Below, one piece after another: positions 17,893 through 26,611 of a stretch of 64,000 nt of DNA (its first letter is position 1; each line of letters starts with the position of its first letter). A program made the position numbers and the translations under genes. The notes under the pieces were generated by a model. The model had not been told where the DNA came from. It worked only from the letters and a program-made list of their open reading frames with translations, and ran no database searches. Origin of the DNA: Modestobacter sp. VKM Ac-2985 (GTDB lineage: Bacteria; Actinomycetota; Actinomycetes; Mycobacteriales; Geodermatophilaceae); the NCBI RefSeq assembly GCF_026967925.1, contig NZ_JAPVBI010000001.1, positions 434,001 through 498,000 on the forward strand, read 5' to 3'.

Positions 17893-18222
17893 ATGACCCA
17901 GCCGTACGAGATCGACCTGCACTCGGAGTACCTGCGCGCGGACCTCTTCTTCGCGATGGGACAGCCCGCGGAGGCCGCCCGCGTCCTGGAGGCGGTGCTC
18001 GCCGCCGAGCCGGAGAACCAGGCCGCGCTGGAGCTGCTGGCTCGCAGCTACTTCGGTTCGGCCCAGCTGAGCCGCGCGGAGGAGGCGCTGGCCCGGCTGG
18101 TGGAGCTGGCCCCGGCCAACGGGTGGGCCCGCCGTGCACTGGCCCGCACCCTGGAGCGGCAGAACCGCGGGGCGGACGCCGCCGTCCACCACCGCGTCGC
18201 CGACGCCCTCGGCGCCGCGTGA
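17893..18222 (+). CDS. Small tetratricopeptide-repeat protein
   Basis: 109 residues made of about three TPR-like helix pairs (AARVLEAVLAAEPENQAAL, LLARSYFGSAQLSRAEEAL, LVELAPANGWARRALARTL). No signal peptide. Such short TPR proteins act as protein-protein adaptors; the partner is unknown. The ATG at 17893 has a good GGAAGGAG five bases upstream, which decides it over earlier in-frame starts. A perfect hairpin follows the stop. Confidence 0.85.
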   Translation: MTQPYEIDLHSEYLRADLFFAMGQPAEAARVLEAVLAAEPENQAALELLARSYFGSAQLSRAEEALARLVELAPANGWARRALARTLERQNRGADAAVHHRVADALGAA

Positions 18223-18245
18223 CCGACGCTCGCTGAGCTCGTCGT

Positions 18246-18279
18246 CCGGCGGGTGCTCCCGGTCAGGAGCACCCGCCGG
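18246..18279. terminator. Perfect hairpin, likely bidirectional terminator
   Basis: A 14-bp perfect stem (18246-18259 with 18266-18279) and a 6-base loop, located between the convergent TPR and symporter stops. Confidence 0.8.
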
Positions 18280-18288
18280 AGCGACGGG

Positions 18289-19881
18289 TCAGCGGTCCTC
18301 GACCGAGGGCGGCGGGTTCGGGGTGCTGCCGTCGACGCCCGTGGTGGCGGCGGTGCTGCCGGTGGTCGGGGAGGGCTTGATGCCCCGCTCGGCGACCGGC
18401 AGGAGCGCCCCGTCGGCCAACCGCTCGCGGTAGCCGAAGAGCTCCCGCTTCACCACCCGGCTCAGGATGTAGAGCCCGATGATGTTCGGCAGCGACATCA
18501 GGAAGATCATGCTGTCGGAGAAGCCGATCACCGCGTCGAGGGTCGAGGAGGCCCCGATGACGACGAAGATGCAGAAGATCAGCTTCCAGGTCCGGTCCAC
18601 GAACATGGACTCGCCGAACAGGTAGGTCGACGCCTTCAGCCCGTAGTAGCTCCAGGCCAGCATGGTGGAGTAGGCGAAGAGGATCACCGCGATCGCCAGC
18701 ACGATCGGGAACCAGCCCGCCACCGTCTCGAAGGCGGCCGAGGTCGTCTCCACGCCCGGCGCACTCGCCTCGTCCGCCCAGGTGCCGGTGATCACGATGG
18801 CCAGCGCGGTCATCGTGCAGATGACGACGGTGTCGATGAACGGCTCCAGGACGGCGACGTGGCCCTCGGTCGCCGGCTCGTTCGTCTTCACCGCGGAGTG
18901 GGCGATCGCGGCCGATCCCAGCCCGGCCTCGTTGCTGAACGCCGCCCGCCGGAAGCCCTGGATGAGCACGCCGACGACGCCGCCGAACCCGGCCTCGGGG
19001 CTGAACGCCGTCCGGATGATCTCCCAGAGGGCATCGGGGATCTGGGTGAAGTTGGCGAACAGCACGGAGAGGCAGGCGATGACGTAGAAGACGGCCATGA
19101 ACGGGACGAGCTTGTCGGTGACGCGGGCGATGCTCCGGATCCCGCCGATGATCACCGCGCCGACCAGGATCGCGAGCACCAGGCCGAAGACCGCGCCGGC
19201 CGCCCCGAACCCGAGCCAGCCGTCCTCACCGCCGGTCACCGACTGGGCCTGGGCGAAGGCCTGGTTGGACTGGAACATGTTCCCGCCACCGACGGCCCCG
19301 CCCAGGGTGAAGATGCAGAACAGGACCGCGAGGACCTTGCCCAGCGTGCCCTTGCCCTTCTCCTTCAGCCCCTGGCTCAGGTAGTACATGGGGCCACCGG
19401 AGACCCGGCCGTCGGGGTACACCCGGCGGTACTTGACGCCGAGGGTGCACTCGACGCCCTTGGTGCACATGCCGACGAGGCCGGCGATGATCATCCAGAA
19501 GGTCGCCCCCGGTCCGCCGAGGGAGATCGCCACCGCGACCCCGGCGATGTTCCCGAGGCCCACCGTCCCGGAGACGGCGGTCGCCAGCGCCTGGAAGTGG
19601 GTCACCTCCCCGGCGTCGTTCGGGTCGTCGTACTTGCCCTTGATCAACTGGATCGCGTGACCGAAGGCCCGGAACTGGAAGCCCTTCAGGTAGATCGTGA
19701 AGAAGATCCCGGCCAGGACCAGCCAGACCACGATCAACGGCAGCACGACGCCCTCGTCGATGAAGGTCAGCGGGACGCTGTAGAAGACGATCCCGACGAT
19801 GAAGTCCGAGATCGGCGCGAAGACGTCGTTGACCTGCTCGTCGAACGTGGCGGCCTGCAGGGAGGAGAGCGACGTGTTCAC
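18289..19881 (-). CDS. Sodium:alanine (AGCS) symporter
   Basis: 530-residue membrane protein of the alanine/glycine:cation symporter family. The diagnostic stretch GTVGLGNIAGVAVAISLGG (about 104-122) is intact, as are GGPMYYL and FRRAAFSNEAGLGSA. About 10-11 membrane helices are visible, with a disordered Pro/Ser/Thr-rich C-terminus. It starts with GTG and overlaps the universal stress protein stop by four bases, so the two are co-translated. It likely imports a small neutral amino acid with sodium. Confidence 0.93.
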   Translation of the reverse strand: MNTSLSSLQAATFDEQVNDVFAPISDFIVGIVFYSVPLTFIDEGVVLPLIVVWLVLAGIFFTIYLKGFQFRAFGHAIQLIKGKYDDPNDAGEVTHFQALATAVSGTVGLGNIAGVAVAISLGGPGATFWMIIAGLVGMCTKGVECTLGVKYRRVYPDGRVSGGPMYYLSQGLKEKGKGTLGKVLAVLFCIFTLGGAVGGGNMFQSNQAFAQAQSVTGGEDGWLGFGAAGAVFGLVLAILVGAVIIGGIRSIARVTDKLVPFMAVFYVIACLSVLFANFTQIPDALWEIIRTAFSPEAGFGGVVGVLIQGFRRAAFSNEAGLGSAAIAHSAVKTNEPATEGHVAVLEPFIDTVVICTMTALAIVITGTWADEASAPGVETTSAAFETVAGWFPIVLAIAVILFAYSTMLAWSYYGLKASTYLFGESMFVDRTWKLIFCIFVVIGASSTLDAVIGFSDSMIFLMSLPNIIGLYILSRVVKRELFGYRERLADGALLPVAERGIKPSPTTGSTAATTGVDGSTPNPPPSVEDR

Positions 19882-20315
19882 GGGACCACCAGGACCGGGA
19901 TCGGGGACAGTTGGATGAGGCTGCTCGGGGTGGACCCGAACAGCAGCGTGCGCACCCGGCTCTGGCCGACCCGGCCGACGATGATCCAGGCGGCGTCCTC
20001 CTCGCGGGCGAGGGAGACGAGCGTCTCGGCGGGGTGTCCGTGCCGGACGACGCCCTCGACGGTCAGGTCGCCGGCGGCCGACAGCCGGGCGACCGCGGGG
20101 TCGAGCACCCGCTCGCGGGCCGACTTCGCCTCGCGTTCCTTGTCGATCGTGCGGCGTTCGTTCTCCTCCGCCGTGGAGAACGAGTAGGGCGACCAGGGGA
20201 CGACGCAGGCGAGCACCAGGCGCAGGTCGTGCCTGCGCGCCGCGTCGGCAGCGGCATCAGCCGCTCGCCCGCTCGCCTCGCTCCCGTCGAGCCCCACGAT
20301 GATCGATGCGGACAT
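19878..20315 (-). CDS. Universal stress protein (UspA family, ATP-binding type)
   Basis: 145 residues with one Usp domain. The N-terminus IIVGLDGSEASGRAADAA and the C-terminal G-x2-G-x9-G-S element (VGRVGQSRVRTLLFGSTPSSL) indicate an ATP-binding member. It is coupled to the downstream symporter by a GTGA overlap, which suggests that the Usp protein may modulate transport or is co-induced. ATG 20315; the upstream gap (20316-20503) separates it from the divergent FKBP gene and should hold both promoters. Confidence 0.92.
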   Translation of the reverse strand: MSASIIVGLDGSEASGRAADAAADAARRHDLRLVLACVVPWSPYSFSTAEENERRTIDKEREAKSARERVLDPAVARLSAAGDLTVEGVVRHGHPAETLVSLAREEDAAWIIVGRVGQSRVRTLLFGSTPSSLIQLSPIPVLVVP

Positions 20316-20503
20316 TGGGTGACCCCCAGCCGTCGCGGACGTTTCGGGAAAGCTAGTGGCAAGGAACGGCCCACCGCCAGACGGAAGAGGGCTTCACCGT
20401 CCAAGCTGTGATGTGCTGGGGACCGCGCGGCCGGCGTCCTGGACCGGCCCGCCGCGCCTGATGCCCGCCCCGACTCGAGCACCTGCTCGGCCAGGAGAAC
20501 CCC

Positions 20504-21016
20504 ATGGACCACCGCACCGTCCGTCGTACGCTGCTCGCCCTCCCGCTGTCGATCGCCCTGTCGCTCCCGCTCGCCGCCTGCGGGAACGAGGAGTCGGCCG
20601 GGTCGGCGGTCGGGGAGGTGGCGGCCGAGATCTCCACCGACCTCAGCGTGCGCCCCGAGGTGCCGGCGTCCGACGCGCCGGTGCCCACCGAGCTCGTGAC
20701 CGAGGACGTCGTCGTCGGGGACGGCGCCGAGGCCACCGAGGGCAGCACTGCGCAGGTCAAGTACGTCGGCGCCTTCTACGAGACCGGCGAGGAGTTCGAC
20801 GCCTCCTGGGACCGGGGCGAGGACGAGACCCTGCCGGTCCCCCTCGGCGCCGGCCTGGTGATCCCCGGCTTCGAGCAGGGGATCGAGGGCATGCAGGTCG
20901 GCGGCCGGCGGGTCATCACCATCCCCAGCGACCTCGCCTACGCCGACCAGCCCCCGGCGGGCATCCCCGTCGACGCTGACCTGGTGTTCGTCGTCGACCT
21001 CGTCTCGGTCGACTGA
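20504..21016 (+). CDS. FKBP-type peptidyl-prolyl isomerase, lipoprotein
   Basis: 170 residues. A signal peptide (residues 1-26) ends in the lipobox LAAC, so the protein is anchored outside the membrane. The FKBP domain (about 75-170) has VKYVGAFYETGEEFDASWDRG, LVIPGFEQGIEGMQVGGRR and IPSDLAYADQPP, with the typical active-site aromatic and Asp residues. It catalyses cis-trans proline isomerisation of exported proteins. The VanZ-like frame begins at its stop codon. Confidence 0.93.
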   Translation: MDHRTVRRTLLALPLSIALSLPLAACGNEESAGSAVGEVAAEISTDLSVRPEVPASDAPVPTELVTEDVVVGDGAEATEGSTAQVKYVGAFYETGEEFDASWDRGEDETLPVPLGAGLVIPGFEQGIEGMQVGGRRVITIPSDLAYADQPPAGIPVDADLVFVVDLVSVD

Positions 21017-21444
21017 ACCCGACCGCCGGGACGGACCGCCGTCCCAGCCGCGGCCGGTGGTGGGCCCGCGGGCTGCTCGTCGGCTACCTGGCCCTCGGTG
21101 CGTTCGTGACGTTGCGGCCCACCCCGATGGGCCGGTTCTCCGGCCCGATCACCCGGGCGGTGATCGAGGCCACCGACCTCCGCTGGTCGGTGGCCTTCCC
21201 GCTGGTCGAGCGCGGCGGGAACGTGCTGCTGTTCGTGCCGCTGGCGTTGCTGCTGTGCTGGTCGCTGCCCCGGTGGCCGCGGTGGGCGGTCTGGCTGCTG
21301 TGCGTGTCCGGCTCGGTGGGCATCGAGGTCGTCCAGGCGCTGTTCCTGCCGGCTCGGTACCCGTCGCTGGTCGACATCGGAACCAACAGCACCGGCGCCG
21401 CGATCGGCGTCGGGCTGCACTGGCTGCTCACCCGCCGCCGCTGA
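21013..21444 (+). CDS. VanZ-like membrane protein, start codon unusual
   Basis: Coding frame for a VanZ-like domain: FVTLRPTPMG, then three hydrophobic helices with GGNVLLFVPLALLLC, GIEVVQALFLPARYPSLVDIGTN-type residues and a C-terminal TGAAIGVGL helix. The first membrane helix (WARGLLVGYLALGAF) lies before the first GTG (21106), and no ATG, GTG or TTG exists in frame before it. The most likely explanation is a CTG start at 21013 overlapping the FKBP stop (CTGA); starting at 21106 would remove helix 1. The start is therefore unresolved. Confidence 0.7.
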   Translation: MNPTAGTDRRPSRGRWWARGLLVGYLALGAFVTLRPTPMGRFSGPITRAVIEATDLRWSVAFPLVERGGNVLLFVPLALLLCWSLPRWPRWAVWLLCVSGSVGIEVVQALFLPARYPSLVDIGTNSTGAAIGVGLHWLLTRRR

Positions 21445-21454
21445 GCCCCGGCCG

Positions 21455-22054
21455 TCAGGACGCCGGCTGGTGCCCGGGAGCGACCGCGGCCAGCAGCGCA
21501 TCGAGGACCTCCCGGCGCAGGAACGCCAGCCGCGCGCGCTTGGTCGGCAACTCCACCTCCGGACCGAGCTCGAAGCCGGTCCGGCGCAGCCGCTCCAGGG
21601 CGACCTCGTTGGCCGCGTCGGGCTCGACGACGACGCGTCGGATGGTCGGGTCCGCGAGCGCGACCGCGCCGAGGGCGGCGGCGAGCCGGAGGGTGAAGCC
21701 CGGCTCCGGGGTGGTCGCGGGGGCCAGCAGCACGTGGACACCGAGGTCACCCGGTTCGACGTCGTACACCTCACCCACCGGGTCGGCGGCCGGCTGGTAG
21801 GTCTGCAGCAGCCCGACGGGCCGGTCGTCCACGGACACCAGCCAGGCGTGGTGGGTGTCCAGCGAGTCGACGTAGGCGTAGATGTCGCGCACCTGCTCCT
21901 CGGTGTGGTCGGTCATCCCCCAGAACCGGGCGCGGTCCTCGCGCACCCAGGAGTGCACGAGCGGGGCGTCGCGGTCGGGGTCCAGGCGGCGCACCTCGAG
22001 GGTGCGGCCGTCCCCGAAGGGGTGGGTGCCCTCGGCGAGGCGGGCATCGGTCAC
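21455..22054 (-). CDS. GNAT acyltransferase of the siderophore operon (IucB/AlcB-like)
   Basis: 199 residues with one GNAT domain of the siderophore type. The conserved WVREDRARFWGM near residue 40 is the usual N-acyl-hydroxylamine acyltransferase motif, followed by LGVHVLLAP and VVVEPDAANEVALERLRRTGF. It should acylate an N-hydroxy-diamine from acyl-CoA. It is the last gene of the operon, with a GTG overlapping the acylase stop and GGAGGAG upstream. It is a second acyltransferase besides the DesC-like one at 26018 and only distantly similar to it. Confidence 0.87.
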   Translation of the reverse strand: MTDARLAEGTHPFGDGRTLEVRRLDPDRDAPLVHSWVREDRARFWGMTDHTEEQVRDIYAYVDSLDTHHAWLVSVDDRPVGLLQTYQPAADPVGEVYDVEPGDLGVHVLLAPATTPEPGFTLRLAAALGAVALADPTIRRVVVEPDAANEVALERLRRTGFELGPEVELPTKRARLAFLRREVLDALLAAVAPGHQPAS

Positions 22055-24189
22055 GGGATCTCCTCCGGTCGGGCGGGTGGGACGGGGACGAGGTCGGCGG
22101 GCGGGACGGGGATCAGGGAGCCGCGGGCCCAGAGCGGGGTCTGGTCCTCGGCGTGCGGGCCGGGCACACCGTCGGCACCCAGCGGCACGACCCAGCGGCT
22201 GGCGTCGCGGTCGGCGAGGTCCCAGACGTAGCGGGCCACCGGTCCGCGCAGGCACCGGTCGGTGAGCCCGGGCAGGCTCGCGGTCGCCAGGACGCAGGTG
22301 GTGTCGCCGGACAGCGGCAGCCCGTCGGCGGGCCGGACGACGGTCTCCTCCCAGCCGGTGCCGTCGAGGGAGTGCACGGTGAGCAGCCGGTGCGTCGACC
22401 CCCAGGCCGGCGCGGGGGTGGTCGCCGCGTCGGCGAGGGCGTCCTGGAGGAGCGCGTCGAGGTCGACGCCGTGCCGCGGGAGGACGTCGAGCAGTCGCTC
22501 CAGTGCCGTCCCGACCCGTTCGACGGGGGAGAGCCACGGGGCCAGCACCTCGGGGGCGCCGGTCGGGTGGTGCAGCGGGGCCAGCAGCGGCAGCTCCAGG
22601 ACCCGCCGGACCAGGGCGCTGCGCCAGGCGGCGAAGGCCCCGGCGCCGTGGCTGTCGGCGTCCATCCGGCCGTCCCAGGCCAGCAGCTCCGCGCGCAGCC
22701 GGGCGGCGGTGGTGCCCGTCTCGGGCGCGGTGGCCCGGCGGAGGGCGTCGAGCAGCCCGGTGGCGGGTGAGGCGGTGTCGACCAGCAGCTCGGCGAGGTC
22801 GTCGACCCGCAGACCGGTGCGGTCGCCGACGAGGGCGCGGAGCCGGGCGGCGCGGTGCGGTGCGGCGAAGACCGTGCCGTACGGGACGACGTCCGGGCGC
22901 GCGTCGTTGGCGGTCACCGCGACGCCGTCCCACGGTGCGCCGTCGGAGACGCGCAGCCCCGCCGGGGGAGGGCAGGTGCCGCGCCAGGCGTGCGCGCGGT
23001 CCCACGCCGGGACCGGGTGCCAGCGGTTGGCCGCCGCCCGGTCGGGGACCCGGCCGGCGACCAGCTGGCGCACGTCGCCGGTCGTGTCGGCGACCAGCAC
23101 GCTGTTCACCGGCTCGACCCAGGAGGCGAGGGCGGCCTCGACGTCCCCGGCGATCCGCGCGCGCAGCAGCCGCGGCAGCGCCTCGAACCCGAGGCCGGCG
23201 TCCACTCGGCTCGGGGCCCGCAGGCTCAGCGCCTCGGGCACCTCGCCCCCGGACCAGGACGGCACGACCACCGGTCCGCGGGCGGTCTCCACGGTCTCCA
23301 CGGTCACCGGCTCGCCGTCGCGGACGGCCAGCCGGACCGTCGCCGTCTCGGCCGGCTCCCAGCCGTCCGGCCCGAGGGCCAGCAGCCGGTCACCGTCGCG
23401 GCGCAGCCGCTCCCGGTAGAGGTCCTGGTGCACGGCCATCGCGTTGGTCACCGCCCAGGCCACCGTGCCGGTGTGCCCGAAGTGCGCGACCCCCGGGACG
23501 CCGGGGAAGGCGAGCCCGACCACGTCGAGGGCCTCGGGCCCGTCGACCACCAGGTGCACCTGCTGGTAGACGCCGGGGCGCTCCAGCACCCGGTGTGGGT
23601 CGCCGGCGACCAGGGGCAGCCCGGACGCCGTCCGGGAGCCGGTCACCGCGACCGCGTTGCTGCCGTCCGGCGGCCCCAGGCCGAGCGCGGCGGCGAGGTC
23701 GGGCCCGAGCCGCGGCCCGAACGAGCGCAGCAGGTGCCCCCGCCAGACCGTCGTCCCCAGCGACCCGAACAGCACGTGGTGGACCAGGAAGATGCCCAGC
23801 GGGGTCCACGGCTGCCAGCCGCCGTGCCCGCCCCGGGGCAGGCCGAGCGCCTGCAGCTCGGGCGACCGCGCGGCGCCCTCGGCCAGGCCGTCGCGCACGC
23901 CCGCCACGTAGGCGGCGACCCAGCACCGGGTGTCCGGGTCGAGGGCGTCGTGGCAGCGACGGGCGGTGTCGTCGAGCCGGGCGCGGGCGGCGAAGGTGTC
24001 CCAGGACAGCCCGGCGGCGCCGACGTGCGCGGCCAGCGTCGCCTCGCTCCGCCAGCGCTCCACCTCCAGCTGCCACGCCCGGTCGACGGCGGTGACCCGC
24101 CCCTGCGCCCAGGCGAGGTCGTCCAGCGAGCCGGCCCGCACGGTCGGCACGCCCCACGGGTCGCGGGTCACCCCGGCCGGTGCGGTCAC
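22051..24189 (-). CDS. Penicillin-acylase-family N-terminal-nucleophile hydrolase
   Basis: 712 residues. The protein starts with RDPWGVPTVRA, as mature penicillin acylases do, and has no signal peptide. The autocatalytic cleavage and nucleophile site is DGSNAVAV, with Ser177 predicted to be the first residue of the beta chain; GDPHR follows, as in the family. The alpha part is therefore ~176 residues. The family includes PvdQ, which removes the fatty acid from a pyoverdine precursor outside the cytoplasm; here the enzyme appears cytoplasmic. Starts with GTG overlapping the desD stop, inside the siderophore operon, so it likely edits or matures the siderophore; that role is inference. Confidence 0.9.
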   Translation of the reverse strand: MTAPAGVTRDPWGVPTVRAGSLDDLAWAQGRVTAVDRAWQLEVERWRSEATLAAHVGAAGLSWDTFAARARLDDTARRCHDALDPDTRCWVAAYVAGVRDGLAEGAARSPELQALGLPRGGHGGWQPWTPLGIFLVHHVLFGSLGTTVWRGHLLRSFGPRLGPDLAAALGLGPPDGSNAVAVTGSRTASGLPLVAGDPHRVLERPGVYQQVHLVVDGPEALDVVGLAFPGVPGVAHFGHTGTVAWAVTNAMAVHQDLYRERLRRDGDRLLALGPDGWEPAETATVRLAVRDGEPVTVETVETARGPVVVPSWSGGEVPEALSLRAPSRVDAGLGFEALPRLLRARIAGDVEAALASWVEPVNSVLVADTTGDVRQLVAGRVPDRAAANRWHPVPAWDRAHAWRGTCPPPAGLRVSDGAPWDGVAVTANDARPDVVPYGTVFAAPHRAARLRALVGDRTGLRVDDLAELLVDTASPATGLLDALRRATAPETGTTAARLRAELLAWDGRMDADSHGAGAFAAWRSALVRRVLELPLLAPLHHPTGAPEVLAPWLSPVERVGTALERLLDVLPRHGVDLDALLQDALADAATTPAPAWGSTHRLLTVHSLDGTGWEETVVRPADGLPLSGDTTCVLATASLPGLTDRCLRGPVARYVWDLADRDASRWVVPLGADGVPGPHAEDQTPLWARGSLIPVPPADLVPVPPARPEEIP

Positions 24190-26021
24190 CGGTGCGGGGC
24201 CGGTGCGTGCGGGGCGACCGGGTTGGCCAGCGTCCCGGCGTACAGCAGCGAGGACGCCTGATCGGCCAGGTCGACCATCTGGGTCGTGTTGCGCAGCTGC
24301 AGCCGGTTCAGGCAGGAGTGCTGGAACTCTCGGGTGAAGAGGTCGAAGCGCCGGTGCAGGTCCGGATGGGCGTCCCGGTGCCCCAGCAGGCAGTCGGCGA
24401 CGCAGCCCCAGACCTCCTCGGCGTCCAGCAGCCCGTCGGCGTCCAGCACGCCGGCGAGGTACCGGAGGAACCCGTCGAAGACGTCGGTGAAGACCGACAG
24501 CAGCCGCACGTCGTCGTCGTAGGTGACGCGCACCCGCTCGACGCCCGGGGGCAGCGGCCGGTCACCGAAGACGGCGACCTCCTCCCCGACGTCCTTCATC
24601 AGGACCCGGCTCGGCACCGAACCGTCGAGCACGAGGATGACGTTCTCCCCGTGCGGCATGAAGGCGAGGTCCTGGGCGAGCAGGCAGTGCACGACCGGGC
24701 GGAGGTAGGCGTCGAGGTAGCGCCGCAGCCAGCTGCGCGGGTCCAGGCCCGAGTCGGCGACCAGGCCGCTCACCAGGGAGCGGCCCTCGGCGTCCCGGTG
24801 CAGCAGCGCCGCCATCGTCATCGTCCGCTCGCCCGGCGCCAGCCGCGGCACCGGGCTCTCCCGCCAGAGTGCGGCGACCATCCGCTGGTACGGCGAGCGC
24901 AGCCCGCGGGCGGCCATCCGGTGGTAGGCGTCGCCGGTGTAGCCCACTGACGCGAGCTCGCGCAGCACCCCAAACCCGCTGGCCACCAGCTCGGGGTCGC
25001 CGGTGACGACCTCGGCGACCCAGTCGTTGATCGCCGGGGTCGCTCGCATGTAGGCCGGCGAGAGCCCGCGCAGGAACCCCATGTTCTGGATCGCCAGCGC
25101 CGTCTTGACGTAGTGCCGGTCGGGGCGGTCGAGGTCGAAGAACGTCCGGATCGACTGCTGGGCCTGGTAGCGGTCCTCGCTGTGGCCGACCGGCACGAGG
25201 TCGTGCCGGCCGACGTCGGCGGCGAAGGTGACCGCCAGCCGGTGCTCCCACTGCCACGGGTGCACGGGCAGGTAGAGGTGGTCGGCGGGGTCCAGGCCCA
25301 GCGACCGCAGCCGGTCGGCGAAGCGCGCGAGCAGCTCCTCGCCGAGCTGGCTCTCGTACAGCTGCTGCTCCTCGACGCCCTCGCCACAGGCGAGGTGGGT
25401 GTGCTCCCGGCGGGCCGCCAGCCAGACCAGCCGGACCGGGGCCCCGGACTCGGGGGCGTAGGCGGCGGTGTCGGCCAGCCCGAAGCCGATCCGCCCGTTG
25501 TTGGCGACGAACGCCGGGTGCCCCTCGGTCATCGAGCGCTCGACGGTCTGCAGGTCGGCGCGGGCCAGCTCCCGGGCGTCGGTGCGGCGGTGGTGCAGCT
25601 TCCAGGCCACCCCGGCGAGGGTGGCGCTGACCTCCTCCAGGTAGGTGCCCAGCAGCTGGTCGGGGATCCCGAGGTCGTGCTGCAGCTCGTCGACGAGGGC
25701 GAGTGCGTCCAGGGGTGCGTCGGCGCCGTCGACGGTGCGGGTCACCGAGGTCGGGTCGACGTCCCAGTGCTCGAGCGGCAGCACCCGCGCGGCGAACCGG
25801 TAGCGGACCCCGGGGGCGGTGCGCAGCGACCACCAGGTCCGCCGCAGGTCGTCGGCCTGGCCGCCGTCCGCCTCGGGGGTGATCAGCCGCTCGTGGCTGA
25901 ACTCCGACAGCGCCTTGGTGACGACGTGCCGGTGCGCCCGGGCCATCGCCACCGGCTCGAGGTGGTCGGCGCCGAGCGGGACGGCGTCCGCCGACGTCAG
26001 CTCGGTCGTGGCCGCGCTCAT
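24186..26021 (-). CDS. desD: IucA/IucC-family NIS siderophore synthetase (DesD-like)
   Basis: ATP-dependent NRPS-independent synthetase, 611 residues, that joins acylated hydroxy-diamines into a hydroxamate siderophore. Signatures: EGHPAFVANNGRIGF (166-180), VHPWQWEH (253-260), then MGFLRGLSPAYMRATPAIND and FMPHGENVIL, which form the adenylation site. Length and motifs match DesD of the desferrioxamine pathway. The ATG at 26021 overlaps the desC stop (ATGA), and the stop overlaps the acylase start. Expected to be repressed by iron together with the rest of the operon. Confidence 0.93.
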   Translation of the reverse strand: MSAATTELTSADAVPLGADHLEPVAMARAHRHVVTKALSEFSHERLITPEADGGQADDLRRTWWSLRTAPGVRYRFAARVLPLEHWDVDPTSVTRTVDGADAPLDALALVDELQHDLGIPDQLLGTYLEEVSATLAGVAWKLHHRRTDARELARADLQTVERSMTEGHPAFVANNGRIGFGLADTAAYAPESGAPVRLVWLAARREHTHLACGEGVEEQQLYESQLGEELLARFADRLRSLGLDPADHLYLPVHPWQWEHRLAVTFAADVGRHDLVPVGHSEDRYQAQQSIRTFFDLDRPDRHYVKTALAIQNMGFLRGLSPAYMRATPAINDWVAEVVTGDPELVASGFGVLRELASVGYTGDAYHRMAARGLRSPYQRMVAALWRESPVPRLAPGERTMTMAALLHRDAEGRSLVSGLVADSGLDPRSWLRRYLDAYLRPVVHCLLAQDLAFMPHGENVILVLDGSVPSRVLMKDVGEEVAVFGDRPLPPGVERVRVTYDDDVRLLSVFTDVFDGFLRYLAGVLDADGLLDAEEVWGCVADCLLGHRDAHPDLHRRFDLFTREFQHSCLNRLQLRNTTQMVDLADQASSLLYAGTLANPVAPHAPAPHR

Positions 26022-26611
26022 GCCAGCACCCCGCCCAGCTCGCTCGCCGCGAAGGACGCCGGCGTGCAGGTGCTCAGCGCCGCCGTCTTGTGCCCCAGGT
26101 CGACCAGGCCGTGCTCGACGAACCCCGCGGCCCGGTTCTTGGCCCGGATCGCCGCGTTGCGCGCGTCCGGCTCGACGACGACCCGGCGTGCACCCGGGCG
26201 GTCCAGGCTGAAGCGCACGACCGCCGCCATCACGGCCGAGGTCAGGCCGCGGACGGGCGGGGCGCCCTCGGCCGGCGGGGCGACGAGGACGTGCATCCCG
26301 ACGTCGCCGGGTTCGGCCGCCCAGACGCCGACGAGCTCCCGGTGGCGGGGGTCGTAGGTCTCGGCGAGGAACGCCGGGGCCCCGTCGACCCGGCCGAGCC
26401 ACGCGTCGTGGTGCGGGTCGGCGGTGATCGCGGCGTAGGCGGTGTGCACCGCGTCCGGTTCGGCGTCCTGCATCAGCCAGTAGACCGAGCGCGGGTGGGT
26501 GACCCAGGCGTGCAGCAGGTCCAGGTCGCGGTCGAGGTCCAGCGGTTCCAGGGTCAGCACCCCGACGGGCGTGCGGACCGACCAGGGGGGCGCGGCGGGG
26601 ACGGTGCTCAT
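26018..26611 (-). CDS. desC: Hydroxy-diamine acyltransferase (DesC-like GNAT)
   Basis: 197 residues, GNAT fold. WVTHPRSVYWLM near residue 36, GVWAAEPGDVGMHVLVAP, VVVEPDARNAAIRAKNRAAGF and a final helical stretch fit acyltransferases that acylate N-hydroxycadaverine from acetyl- or succinyl-CoA. ATG 26611, overlapping the desB stop. Position between desB and desD is as in desferrioxamine clusters. Confidence 0.9.
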   Translation of the reverse strand: MSTVPAAPPWSVRTPVGVLTLEPLDLDRDLDLLHAWVTHPRSVYWLMQDAEPDAVHTAYAAITADPHHDAWLGRVDGAPAFLAETYDPRHRELVGVWAAEPGDVGMHVLVAPPAEGAPPVRGLTSAVMAAVVRFSLDRPGARRVVVEPDARNAAIRAKNRAAGFVEHGLVDLGHKTAALSTCTPASFAASELGGVLA

